Positions 1-8,005 of a stretch of DNA of 64,000 nt are shown here, in pieces. Below the pieces are notes generated by a model, which ran no database searches, was not told the origin of the DNA, and saw nothing but the letters and a program-made list of their open reading frames with translations. The stretch is from JACDHG01 sp963815295 (GTDB taxonomy: Bacteria; Actinomycetota; Actinomycetes; Propionibacteriales; Nocardioidaceae). Position 1 is the stretch's first letter; each line of letters starts with the position of its first letter. The DNA is taken from NCBI GenBank assembly GCA_963815295.1, contig CAWFFZ010000008.1, forward strand, positions 1,860,001 to 1,924,000. Reading direction: 5' to 3'. A program made the position numbers and the translations under genes.

Positions 1-2
1 CC

Positions 3-197
3 GGCGCCTTGGACAGAATGGGCGGCGGAGCCGTGGACCCAGTGACGGGCAAGGCGCTGGCGTGGAACCCCGTGATGCCACAACAGATCGGCGGCTGGCA
101 GATCCTCGTGACCGACGCTGGCGTGTGGTTCGCGACCGACGGTATGTATTTCGGAGGGGAGTACCACCGCGGCATCCGGTTCGTCCCCGCGCCCTGA
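3..197 (+). CDS. 3' end of a secreted beta-propeller-like protein (partial)
   Basis: The reading frame is already open at the left edge and stops at 195-197, so only the last 64 or so residues are present. The text AVDPVTGKALAWNPV followed by GVWFATDG and a terminal EYHRGIRFVP resembles the repeat and C-terminal ending of actinobacterial secreted propeller/PKD proteins ('DPxTGxxxxWNP' repeats ending in a 'YHRG..F.P' strand). This assignment is by pattern recall only. The catalytic or binding part, if any, lies outside the window. The next gene starts about 190 bp downstream on the same strand behind an inverted repeat, so the two are probably separate transcripts. Confidence 0.55.
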   Translation, partial: GALDRMGGGAVDPVTGKALAWNPVMPQQIGGWQILVTDAGVWFATDGMYFGGEYHRGIRFVPAP

Positions 198-310
198 CGG
201 ATGCCTTTATGGGGTTATGGTCACCCCGGGAACCGTCGAGCGCCGTCGATGAGTCAGGGTCTGCCGATTCGGACGATGAGTCGGCTCCGGTGACGTATCG
301 TGAGGGTTCG

Positions 311-354
311 GTAACTCAGTGCTGCGCGTATGGGCCGAACTGTCACTGAGTTAC
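311..354. promoter_or_regulatory. 11-bp perfect inverted repeat upstream of the PAS-GGDEF-EAL gene
   Basis: GTAACTCAGTG at 311-321 is exactly complementary to CACTGAGTTAC at 344-354, with a 22-nt spacer. It ends 35 nt before the chosen ATG (390). It could be an operator for the downstream gene or a terminator for the gene ending at 197. No T-run follows, which favours an operator. An upstream in-frame ATG at 330 falls in the spacer, one reason it was not chosen as the start. Confidence 0.45.
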
Positions 355-389
355 GCACCGCCCGCGACGTACCCAGGGGTGACCCGCTG

Positions 390-2558
390 ATGCTCTCTGA
401 ACGCTCCCGGTCGACCCGCGCGCTCACGCACCCGAGTGGTCAGTCGCGGCACGACAGTCTGGCGTTGAAGGGCCTGTCAGCATCGAGGCTGGCGACGTGT
501 TTCGTCGACGGCGGGGGCATCATCCTCGCAGCGAACTCGGCCTTGGAGCGGCTCACCGGTCATCCCGTCGCACAGCTGATAGGGAAGCCGTATGTCGAAC
601 TCGTAACGCCAGCAGAGCGCGACCTAGTCGCGATGGCCCACACGCGCTGGCGTCGCGACGGCGCTACCAAGATCGAAACCCAACGCACTTTCGTCCGCGA
701 TGACGGAACCACCATGGTCGTCCGTGTGCACGTCACTCAGCTACCCGACGTCGGTGACGGTGCTCCGGGATTGCTCCTGCAGATCGACGACATCACCGAC
801 GAGCGCGCGCTGCACGCCGCACTCGTGGCCAGCCAGGCTCAGCTGAAAGCTGTCGTCGACGCCTCGGTCGACGCCATCGTCGTCATGGACGAGCAAGGGG
901 TTCTTCGCAGCGCGAACCCCGCCACATTCGAGATCTTCGGCTGGGAGCCCGAGGCGTTGATCGGCAATCCCGTGACGATGCTGATGCCGCCCGCGATGCG
1001 TCCAATGCACGAGCAGGGTCTGATGCGTTACCTCCGCACCGGCTCCGGCCGAATCGTCGACAGCCAGATGGTCGAGGTCGAAGGCCTTCATCGCGATGGC
1101 ACGCTCGTACCGGTCGAGCTCACCGTGCGCGAGATCAGAGTCGCGTCGGGTCGTCTGTTCACCGGCACCTTGCGCGACCTGCGGCCGCGTCGGGAGTTCC
1201 TCCAACGCCTGCGCCACCTCGCATACGAGGACGCCTTGACAGGGCTGCCGAACAGTGCCGCACTCCTCGAACAGCTCCATGGCGTCATTGAGGCAGACGG
1301 GCGCGGCAGCGTGCTCGTCTGCGACATCGACGGCCTAGCCTCGGTCAACAACAGTTTCGGGCCCGCCGTCGGCGACGCGCTGCTCGTCAAGGCAGCTGCG
1401 AGGATCCGGGAAGTCTGTGGCGCGCAGGCGTTCCTGGGCAGGTATCGAAGCGCCGAGTTCGTCGTCATCTGCGAAGGCGGCCCCGGTGCCGGCGCGGCCC
1501 TTGCGCGGCGGGTTGCCGACAGCTTCAGTGAGTCATTCGACATCGACGGACGCGAGATCACTGCCTCGGTGAGCGTGGGGGTCGCGCTGCTCGGACTTGC
1601 CCGTCTCCCCGGTGAGGACGAACCGGTGCAACGACCCGAGACCGTGCTGCAGCGAGGTGAATGCGCCCTCCAAGCCGCCAAGCGGCAGGGACGCAATTCG
1701 ATCAGGACCTTCGATGACGCGTTGGCGGCAACACTGCACCGTCGCGCCGAGCTCGAGCAGCAGCTCCGATTGGCGTTGGCGCAGGATGCACTTGAGGTGC
1801 ATTTCCAACCGATCGCGGTTGTGCCTCTCGTGGCCGGGAGTGCCCTTCTCGAGGACGCACGCTGGGTCGGACTCGAGGCACTCGCTCGGTGGACCAACGA
1901 TGACGGGGATGTGATCCCGCCCGGCATCTTCATCCCGATCGCGGAGTCGGCCGGTCTGATCGCCACGCTCGGTCGCCTGGTCCTGGACAAGGCGATTCAT
2001 CAGGGCAGGCTGTGGCTCGACGAGCTCGGCGACCGGGCACCGCGCCTCAGCGTCAACGTGTCCGCGATCCAGCTCGTCGAAGGCGACTTCGTCCAGGAAG
2101 TCGCAAACACGTTAAGCAAGCACCGGTTCCCCGCCACGATGCTCGTTCTCGAGCTGACCGAGTCGTCGACGGTGCTGCCCGGTGGCCTCCGCGCCCTGGA
2201 GCAGTTGCGAGACCTCGGAGTGACCCTGGCCGTTGATGACTTCGGCACCGAGTGGTCCGGCCTGGTCCGCCTCAGGAACCAGCCTTTCCAAGAGCTCAAG
2301 GTGGACCGCAGCTTCGTCGTGGCAGCGGCGGCGCGCGAGCAAGACGCCTCCCTGCTGGAGGGGGTCCTCGACTTGGCACGCCGGCTCGACATGCGGACCG
2401 TCGTCGAAGGAGTGGAGACGCCGGAGCAGCTCGATCTGGCCATCCGACTCGGGGCGACCGTCATACAGGGATATCTCCTCGCTCGGCCAGCCGCAGCAGC
2501 AGACCTCCATGACGAGCTCGTACGACGGAGTTTCGCGATGACAGGACCGGTCCTCTGA
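390..2558 (+). CDS. PAS-PAS-GGDEF(degenerate)-EAL c-di-GMP phosphodiesterase
   Basis: A 722-aa cytoplasmic sensor protein, with no membrane segment seen. Two PAS domains (about residues 30-140 and 147-260) precede a GGDEF domain (275-440) and an EAL domain (460-715). The GGDEF motif is replaced by YRSAEF (near residue 351), so cyclase activity is unlikely. The EAL site looks intact: LEALARW, SVNVS, ELTES, DDFGT, KVD, EGVE and QGY are all present, so c-di-GMP hydrolysis to pGpG is the expected activity. The ATG at 390 has AGGGG ten bases upstream. An in-frame ATG at 330 lacks one. The neighbour at 2663 is another GGDEF-type protein on the same strand, suggesting a small second-messenger locus. 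Confidence 0.85.
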   Translation: MLSERSRSTRALTHPSGQSRHDSLALKGLSASRLATCFVDGGGIILAANSALERLTGHPVAQLIGKPYVELVTPAERDLVAMAHTRWRRDGATKIETQRTFVRDDGTTMVVRVHVTQLPDVGDGAPGLLLQIDDITDERALHAALVASQAQLKAVVDASVDAIVVMDEQGVLRSANPATFEIFGWEPEALIGNPVTMLMPPAMRPMHEQGLMRYLRTGSGRIVDSQMVEVEGLHRDGTLVPVELTVREIRVASGRLFTGTLRDLRPRREFLQRLRHLAYEDALTGLPNSAALLEQLHGVIEADGRGSVLVCDIDGLASVNNSFGPAVGDALLVKAAARIREVCGAQAFLGRYRSAEFVVICEGGPGAGAALARRVADSFSESFDIDGREITASVSVGVALLGLARLPGEDEPVQRPETVLQRGECALQAAKRQGRNSIRTFDDALAATLHRRAELEQQLRLALAQDALEVHFQPIAVVPLVAGSALLEDARWVGLEALARWTNDDGDVIPPGIFIPIAESAGLIATLGRLVLDKAIHQGRLWLDELGDRAPRLSVNVSAIQLVEGDFVQEVANTLSKHRFPATMLVLELTESSTVLPGGLRALEQLRDLGVTLAVDDFGTEWSGLVRLRNQPFQELKVDRSFVVAAAAREQDASLLEGVLDLARRLDMRTVVEGVETPEQLDLAIRLGATVIQGYLLARPAAAADLHDELVRRSFAMTGPVL

Positions 2559-2662
2559 CGGTCGTCCCTCGCGATCCTTAGGCCGTCGACACGACGAGGA
2601 TTCCGAGCCGAAATCCTTCGGGGATGGCGTCAAACAGGTAACAATGCATCCTGTGCGGTCTG

Positions 2663-3589
2663 GTGATCGCATCGAGTCGCCCGGGCCGCTTACGCGGACC
2701 GGCAGCGGCTGCGGACAACGGACATTCGGGAGTCGACATCCGCATCTACCGCTACCTGGCGCGAGCCTTGCCTGGGCTCAGTTTTGCGCAGACGGTCACG
2801 TTGGCATTGCTGATCGTCGTGTCGGTGCCCCTCATCGCCATCATCATCGTCGCCGTTGTCGTGACCGACCCGTCAGTCGCGATGTTCGTCGTCGTCACCG
2901 TGGCAGCGTCGGTGGTCTCGGCCTTGGCGGGAGGTCTGCTCATCCAAGGACTGCTCTCCCCCATCCAGACCGCAGACCGGAACCTCAACACCTACCTGAG
3001 CGAAGGTCGAGTCCCTCGGCCGACGGAGGCCACCAAGGACGAGGTTGGCCGACTGCTGCGCAACATTTCGTTGGCTTGCACCCGGCTCGAACAGCAGCGC
3101 GTGCGGAACGAGAAGCATGCAGGGTTTGACTCGCTCACCGGGCTCAACAATCGCCGGGCTTCCGAGGACCACCTCAGTGGCGTCTTTCCGTCGTACGCCG
3201 ATCGGCGCCGGCCTCTCACGATCGCGCTCATCGACCTCGACCACCTCCGCACGCTGAACGAGACGCAAGGACTGGCAGTAGGCGACGCCGAGCTGCAACG
3301 AGTGGCCTTGACGATCGAGAAGACACTGCGCGCCGACGACTGGATCGGTCGTTGGGACGAGGACGAGTTCCTTGTCGCCTGTCACGCGAACGCCGAGGTG
3401 ATGGAGCATTTGATGCACCGGCTGCGCCACACACTCGCGGATCCTCCCGCAGCCCGCCAAGGCGTGACGGTGAGCGTCGGCATCGCCGAGCTCGATGACG
3501 AAGAACCCATCGACGACTGTCTGGTGCGGGCCGAGAACGCCCTCGCCCGAGCCAAGTCGAACGGCCGCAACCGTCTCCACATCGGCTGA
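2663..3589 (+). CDS. Membrane GGDEF-domain protein with altered signature
   Basis: A 308-aa protein (GTG start) with two hydrophobic segments (about residues 44-67 and 72-92), a HAMP-like linker and a C-terminal GGDEF domain (about 155-305) beginning 'FDSLTGLNNRR'. The signature reads RWDEDEFLVA instead of GGDEF, keeping DEF but losing both glycines. Some cyclases tolerate a change at the first glycine, but loss of both makes activity doubtful. The protein may be a GTP- or c-di-GMP-sensing partner for the phosphodiesterase encoded just upstream. It lies 104 bp after that gene on the same strand, so co-transcription is possible. No EAL domain is present. Confidence 0.75.
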   Translation: MIASSRPGRLRGPAAAADNGHSGVDIRIYRYLARALPGLSFAQTVTLALLIVVSVPLIAIIIVAVVVTDPSVAMFVVVTVAASVVSALAGGLLIQGLLSPIQTADRNLNTYLSEGRVPRPTEATKDEVGRLLRNISLACTRLEQQRVRNEKHAGFDSLTGLNNRRASEDHLSGVFPSYADRRRPLTIALIDLDHLRTLNETQGLAVGDAELQRVALTIEKTLRADDWIGRWDEDEFLVACHANAEVMEHLMHRLRHTLADPPAARQGVTVSVGIAELDDEEPIDDCLVRAENALARAKSNGRNRLHIG

Positions 3590-4012
3590 CGAGACGCACC
3601 GAGAGCCCCCTGCGGTGGGCCCTGCGTCAGACGTGATCCCGAGAGCGCCATCGGCCGATTGACCGATGCAGTCTTGACCGATTGACAGCGATCCCTGGGC
3701 AATCGCCTGATCCCAACGACGATTACTCAACGTAATGTCAAGGTCAGTGAATAAGCCGCCCGCGCAGGGGGAAGTTCCACTCCTCGTCGCTTGATGAGCG
3801 GCCCGCCATCTCTCGGTATTGGCGGGCAGCTTGTCAGCGACGCTGGTGTGCCAGCGTCGGCGGTGCGAGCTGCCCCTTCAGCTGTCATTCACCAAACAGA
3901 CCCCCAGAGGGAGTAGAGCTCGAAGCCCGCGAAAGTGGCTTCGGGCTCTTCTGGTTTGACGTCGGTGAAAGCGGGTACGACCTCGGGCGAGGACCACCGA
4001 AAGGGGCTTGCC
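3590..4012 (+). other. Hairpin-rich intergenic region before whiB3; candidate structured RNA
   Basis: No convincing ORF lies in these 423 bp. Three hairpins follow closely: GCCCGCC/GGCGGGC (3801-3807/3821-3827), GACGCTGG/CCAGCGTC with a 4-nt loop (3839-3846/3851-3858) and a compound GGTG..AGCTG/CAGCT..CACC stem (3862-3893). A terminator-like stem follows at 3916-3948. The succession resembles a non-coding RNA or a long structured 5' leader for whiB3. No known Rfam family was recognised by eye. Confidence 0.4.
3916..3957 (+). terminator. Terminator-like hairpin with T-rich tail upstream of whiB3
   Basis: GAGCTCGAAGCC (3916-3927) pairs with GGCTTCGGGCTC (3937-3948) with one mismatch, followed by TTCTGGTTT. 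It lies 56 nt before the whiB3 start on the same strand. It may end a short upstream transcript, or act as an attenuator within the whiB3 leader. Confidence 0.45.
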
Positions 4013-4339
4013 ATGGCCAATCTGAGTCGCCTGCCCACCCCGATCATCGAGCATTGGGATTGGCAGTACAACGGTGTCTGTCGCAGCGTGGATCCCGAGG
4101 TCTTCTTCCCCCCGGACTCTGAGCGCGGACCGGTCCGTCAGCGGCGTGAGCTGCAGGCCAAGCAGTACTGCGAGCATTGCCCCGTGCTCGCCCGGTGCCG
4201 CGAGCACGCCCTGATCGTGCAAGAGCCGTACGGCGTCTGGGGCGGGCTGACTCCACGCGAGCGCGACCGCATCCTGCACGACCCCCACGTCATCGCCGGC
4301 CAGCGCGTCGCCCCCGTTGCTGCCGTGGCACTCAGGTAG
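4013..4339 (+). CDS. whiB3: WhiB3/WhiD-type iron-sulfur transcriptional regulator
   Basis: A 108-aa WhiB-family protein expected to carry a redox- and NO-sensitive [4Fe-4S] cluster and to bind the main sigma factor. The four cluster cysteines are C23, C53, C56 and C62 (C-x29-C-x2-C-x5-C). They are followed by the family turn EPYGVWGGLTPRERD. The N-terminal text HWDWQYNGVCR matches the WhiB3/WhiD subgroup (IWNWQ..GLCR) rather than WhiB1, 2, 4 or 7. The ATG at 4013 has AAAGGGG six bases upstream; an ORF extension to 3935 would run through the terminator-like hairpin. The gene converges with glnE, which ends 4 bp downstream on the other strand. Confidence 0.9.
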   Translation: MANLSRLPTPIIEHWDWQYNGVCRSVDPEVFFPPDSERGPVRQRRELQAKQYCEHCPVLARCREHALIVQEPYGVWGGLTPRERDRILHDPHVIAGQRVAPVAAVALR

Positions 4340-4343
4340 CAGC

Positions 4344-7277
4344 TCAGCCCCAGAAAACCCGATCGACCGCCGCTTTGGCGCGCCGCGAGACCCGGCGGTA
4401 GTCCTCCTCGAGCTGGCCCAGGTCGATCGGGTCATACCCGCACAGATACGCCACCCCCAGCCGATCTCGCGGCTGCGTGGGCAGGCTGTCAGACGGCCGC
4501 CCCCTGACGAGCATGTTCGCGTTACGGATCTTGCCGGCCAGCTGCCAAGCCCTCGACAGCGCAGTGGCCGAGCTGTCGTCAAGCACGCCAGCGGCCACCG
4601 CGGCCTGCATCGCCTCGAGAGTGCGGGTGGTCCGAAGCTGGGGATGAGCGTGACCGTGGTGCAGCTGCAGCAGTTGGATCGTCCACTCGATGTCGGCGAG
4701 TCCACCCCGACCGAGCTTGAGGTGGGTTGCCGGATCGGCGCCCCGCGGCAACCGCTCCGAGTCGACGCGAGCCTTGATACGACGTACCTCGGCGACCTCC
4801 GCCTCGGTCAGCCCGTCCGCTCGGTATCGCAGCGGGTCGACCAACGCGATGAACCGCTCCCCCACGTCCGGGTCCCCCGCGACCGGCGCCGCACGCAGCA
4901 ACGCCTGCGCCTCCCAAACCTTCGACCAGCGGTCGTAGTAGGCGGCGTACGACGCCAAGGTTCTGACTAGCGGGCCCTGGCGGCCCTCGGGTCGCAGCGT
5001 CGCGTCGAGCTCGAGACCAGGATCCGGGCCGGGCAGCTTGAGCAACCGGTTGAGCTCGTTCGCCACCGCGAAGGCCGCCTCCGAGGCGTCCTGCTCGACG
5101 CTGCCCTCGACGGGGTCGTGGACGAACAGCACGTCGGCGTCGCTGGAGAACGACATCTCCCCGCCGCCGAGCCTGCCCATCGCGATCAAGGCGATGCGCG
5201 TGGGCAGCGGGCTGCGACGCTCCGCCTCGATCGCGACGGTCGCGGCCACGAGTCCACCCTCGAGGGTCGCCTGCGCAACAGCCGTCAGTGCCAACCCCAC
5301 CTCGTCAACGTCGAGCAGCCCGAAGATGTCTGCCGCCGCGATGCGGAACAGCTCGCGACGCCGGATCGCCCGGATCGCGTTGGTGGCCTCGACAGGGTCG
5401 TCGCGGCGTTGCGCCGCCCGGCGAGCCTCGTTGACCAAGGCCTTGGTGTCCCGGGGACGCAGGTCCTCATCGTGGGCCAGCAGCGTGGTGGCCTCGGGTG
5501 CGCGCATCAGCAGGTCGCTGGCGAACCGGCTGGTCGCGAGCAGACGAGCCAGCCTCTCCGCCGCTGCGCCCTCGTCGCGCAGCATGCCGAGGTACCAGTG
5601 TGACCGTCCGACCGCATCGCTCAGCTGCCGGAACCCCAGCAGCCCTAGGTCGGGGTCGGGCGCCTCCGCGAACCACCCGAGCATTGCCGGCAGGAGCGCA
5701 CGCTGGATCGACGCGCGTCGAGAGACGCCCGAGGTCAGCGCCTCCAGGTGTCGCAGCGCGGCCGCCGGGTCGACGTAGCCGAGGGCCTCGAGGCGCTGTC
5801 GGGCGGCTTCACTCGTCAACCTTGCCTCGGTGCCCGAGACGGACGCGACAGCCTCCAGCAACGGCCGGTAGAAGAGTCGTTCGTGCAGCCGTCTGACCTC
5901 ACGGACATGGCCCTCCCATTCCGTGGTCAGCGCCTTAGCCGGCTCCGACGTCATACCGATCGAACGACCCAGCACGCGGAGGGCGTCAGGGTCCTCGGGC
6001 ATCAGATGGGTACGCCGCAGGTGGCTCAGCTGAAGGCGGTGCTCAAGCGTGCGCAGGAAGCGGTAGGCATCGCCAAGCGCTGCACCGTCATCGCGGCCGA
6101 CGTACCCCCTGCGGGTCAGAGCCTCGAGCGCGAGGAGGGTGTTGGGAGACCGCAATTGCTCGTCCGCGCGACCGTGCACCAGCTGCAACAGCTGGACCGC
6201 GAACTCGATGTCGCGCAGGCCACCCGGTCCGAGCTTGAGCTCGCGCTGCGACTGACGGGCCGGGATGTGGTCGAGGACGCGTCGACGCATGGCGCGTACG
6301 TCGTACACGAAGTCGGGGCGGCTGGCAGCGCTCCACACGAGTGGGGTGATCGTCTCCATGTACTTCGCGCCCACGGCCGCGTCGCCGGCGACAGGCCTCG
6401 CCTTGAGGAGGGCTTGGAACTCCCACGTCTTTGCCCAGCGCTCGTAGTAGGCGAGGTGGCTCGCCACCGTGCGCACGAGGGGTCCGGACTTTCCTTCCGG
6501 TCGCAGTCCCGCGTCGACCGGCCACAGGGTGCCCTCGCGGGTGTAGTCGGAGCAGACCCGCATCGTCGCTGCAGCGAGGGCAGTGGCGGCCTTTAGCGCA
6601 TCGACCTCGTCGATGTCGCTGGCGGCCTCGGCGACGAAGATGACGTCGACATCGCTGACGTAGTTGAGCTCGTGTGCGCCGCACTTGCCCATCGCGATGA
6701 TGCTGAGGCGGCACTGGTCGGCCGCGGGTGCAAGCTCGGCGCGGGCGATCGACAGGGCGGCCTCCAGTGTCCCCGCAGCCAGGTCAGCCAGCTCGGCGGC
6801 GGCATCGTCGAGCCTGAGCTGGAGGCTGAGGTCGCGGGCAGCCAGCCGAAGCAACAGCCGACGGTAGGTCCGTCGAAGCTCGTCTCGGTTGGTCGCCTTG
6901 CCGAGCTCGTCGGCCAGCGCCCCGGCTGTCGGACGCGTCCGGCCAAGATCAGGGTCGACGAGTTCCCGCCAGTCGTCGACGTGCAGGACGAGATGGTCAC
7001 CAAGGGCAGCGCTGGCGCCGAGTACGAGCGCGAGCCGCTGCGCGAGCACGGGATCGTCGCGGATTGCTGCGGAGAGGTCGGCCGCACCCGCACCTGCCGC
7101 TGCCACCATGCGGGCGAGCTGACGGACCGCGAGGTCGGGGTCGGCGGCTGAGGCGAATGTCTCCACCGCTTCGTCGGTCTCGATCCCGGCGGCCGACAAG
7201 TCGCGCTCGGCTGCGTCGACGTGGACGAAGCCCAGTCTCGCGAGTCGACCCGACGATGTGACGCGGCCGTCGCTCAC
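4344..7277 (-). CDS. glnE: Bifunctional glutamine synthetase adenylyltransferase/deadenylylase
   Basis: A 977-aa protein that adds and removes AMP on a tyrosine of type I glutamine synthetase in response to nitrogen status. Two nucleotidyltransferase halves are visible: AMGKCGAHELNYVSDVDVIFV in the N-terminal half and AMGRLGGGEMSFSSDADVLFV in the C-terminal half, each with the D-x-D metal motif and a later GLxDIE segment (GPGGLRDIEF, GRGGLADIEW). The GTG start at 7277 overlaps the stop of the amidotransferase gene by four bases (GTGA), so translation is probably coupled. The target tyrosine is absent from the GlnA2 encoded in the same operon, so its substrate must be another GlnA elsewhere. 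Confidence 0.95.
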   Translation of the reverse strand: MSDGRVTSSGRLARLGFVHVDAAERDLSAAGIETDEAVETFASAADPDLAVRQLARMVAAAGAGAADLSAAIRDDPVLAQRLALVLGASAALGDHLVLHVDDWRELVDPDLGRTRPTAGALADELGKATNRDELRRTYRRLLLRLAARDLSLQLRLDDAAAELADLAAGTLEAALSIARAELAPAADQCRLSIIAMGKCGAHELNYVSDVDVIFVAEAASDIDEVDALKAATALAAATMRVCSDYTREGTLWPVDAGLRPEGKSGPLVRTVASHLAYYERWAKTWEFQALLKARPVAGDAAVGAKYMETITPLVWSAASRPDFVYDVRAMRRRVLDHIPARQSQRELKLGPGGLRDIEFAVQLLQLVHGRADEQLRSPNTLLALEALTRRGYVGRDDGAALGDAYRFLRTLEHRLQLSHLRRTHLMPEDPDALRVLGRSIGMTSEPAKALTTEWEGHVREVRRLHERLFYRPLLEAVASVSGTEARLTSEAARQRLEALGYVDPAAALRHLEALTSGVSRRASIQRALLPAMLGWFAEAPDPDLGLLGFRQLSDAVGRSHWYLGMLRDEGAAAERLARLLATSRFASDLLMRAPEATTLLAHDEDLRPRDTKALVNEARRAAQRRDDPVEATNAIRAIRRRELFRIAAADIFGLLDVDEVGLALTAVAQATLEGGLVAATVAIEAERRSPLPTRIALIAMGRLGGGEMSFSSDADVLFVHDPVEGSVEQDASEAAFAVANELNRLLKLPGPDPGLELDATLRPEGRQGPLVRTLASYAAYYDRWSKVWEAQALLRAAPVAGDPDVGERFIALVDPLRYRADGLTEAEVAEVRRIKARVDSERLPRGADPATHLKLGRGGLADIEWTIQLLQLHHGHAHPQLRTTRTLEAMQAAVAAGVLDDSSATALSRAWQLAGKIRNANMLVRGRPSDSLPTQPRDRLGVAYLCGYDPIDLGQLEEDYRRVSRRAKAAVDRVFWG

Positions 7278-8005
7278 GACGCCTCGGAGCCGATGACCAC
7301 CTGGGCGAAGCGCGTGGCGAGCGGCTGCCACGACCGACGGAGCTGCCCCTCAGCCGCCACGATGGCGTCATACGCCTCCAACGTGCGGGCAGTGGCGGGT
7401 TTGCCGGCGGCGGCCTCCGCCTCGATCCAGTCGTGGAAGGTCTGCGGACTGACCTCCGGGTGGAACTGCACGCCCCAGGCTCTGCGCTCGTAGCGGGCTG
7501 CCTGCACGGTGCCGTCGGGTGAGGTGGCGAGCTCTACCGCCGCGGCGGGGAGCCGGGTCACGATGTCGTTGTTCCACTGCACCGCAAGGCTGCCCGCCGG
7601 GATGGCGCCGAGGAGGCGGTCGCGCTGCCCGGCGGTGGTGAGGCCGAGCGGCGTCAGGCCGAGCGCCTGTCCCTGCGGGTTGCGCTGCACCTCTCCCCCG
7701 AGCGCCAGCGCGGCGAGCTGGTGACCGAGGCAGATCCCGAGGAACGGTATGTCGTCGGCCACGGCCGAGGCGATGAGCTTCTTCGTCGGACCGAGCCAGG
7801 CGAAGTCGGCGTCGTCGGCGGCGCCCATCTCACCACCGAGCACGACCAGCCCGGCGTGGCCCTCGAGCACGGAAGGCGGAGGCTGACGATGGGCGGGCAG
7901 GACGTCGTACGCGAGACCAGCTGCAGCGAACCAGTCGCCGAACCACGCCGGCGGACAGTCGTCTTGGTGCTGGATGACCAGCAGCCGATTGTCGCGTGGC
8001 GTCAC
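7274..8005 (-). CDS. Class I glutamine amidotransferase (GMP synthase GATase-like)
   Basis: A 243-aa stand-alone GATase1 domain. The nucleophile elbow GICLGHQ carries the catalytic cysteine. VQFHPEVS supplies the His-Glu pair that completes the triad, so hydrolysis of glutamine to ammonia is expected. It lacks a synthetase domain, and its ammonia acceptor is unknown. It is sandwiched between glnA2 and glnE with GTGA overlaps on both sides (start at 8005 overlaps glnA2 stop; stop overlaps glnE start), a strong sign of one translationally coupled operon in nitrogen metabolism. The GTG at 8005 was chosen over an upstream in-frame start at 8065 because of this overlap. Confidence 0.85.
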   Translation of the reverse strand: MTPRDNRLLVIQHQDDCPPAWFGDWFAAAGLAYDVLPAHRQPPPSVLEGHAGLVVLGGEMGAADDADFAWLGPTKKLIASAVADDIPFLGICLGHQLAALALGGEVQRNPQGQALGLTPLGLTTAGQRDRLLGAIPAGSLAVQWNNDIVTRLPAAAVELATSPDGTVQAARYERRAWGVQFHPEVSPQTFHDWIEAEAAAGKPATARTLEAYDAIVAAEGQLRRSWQPLATRFAQVVIGSEAS

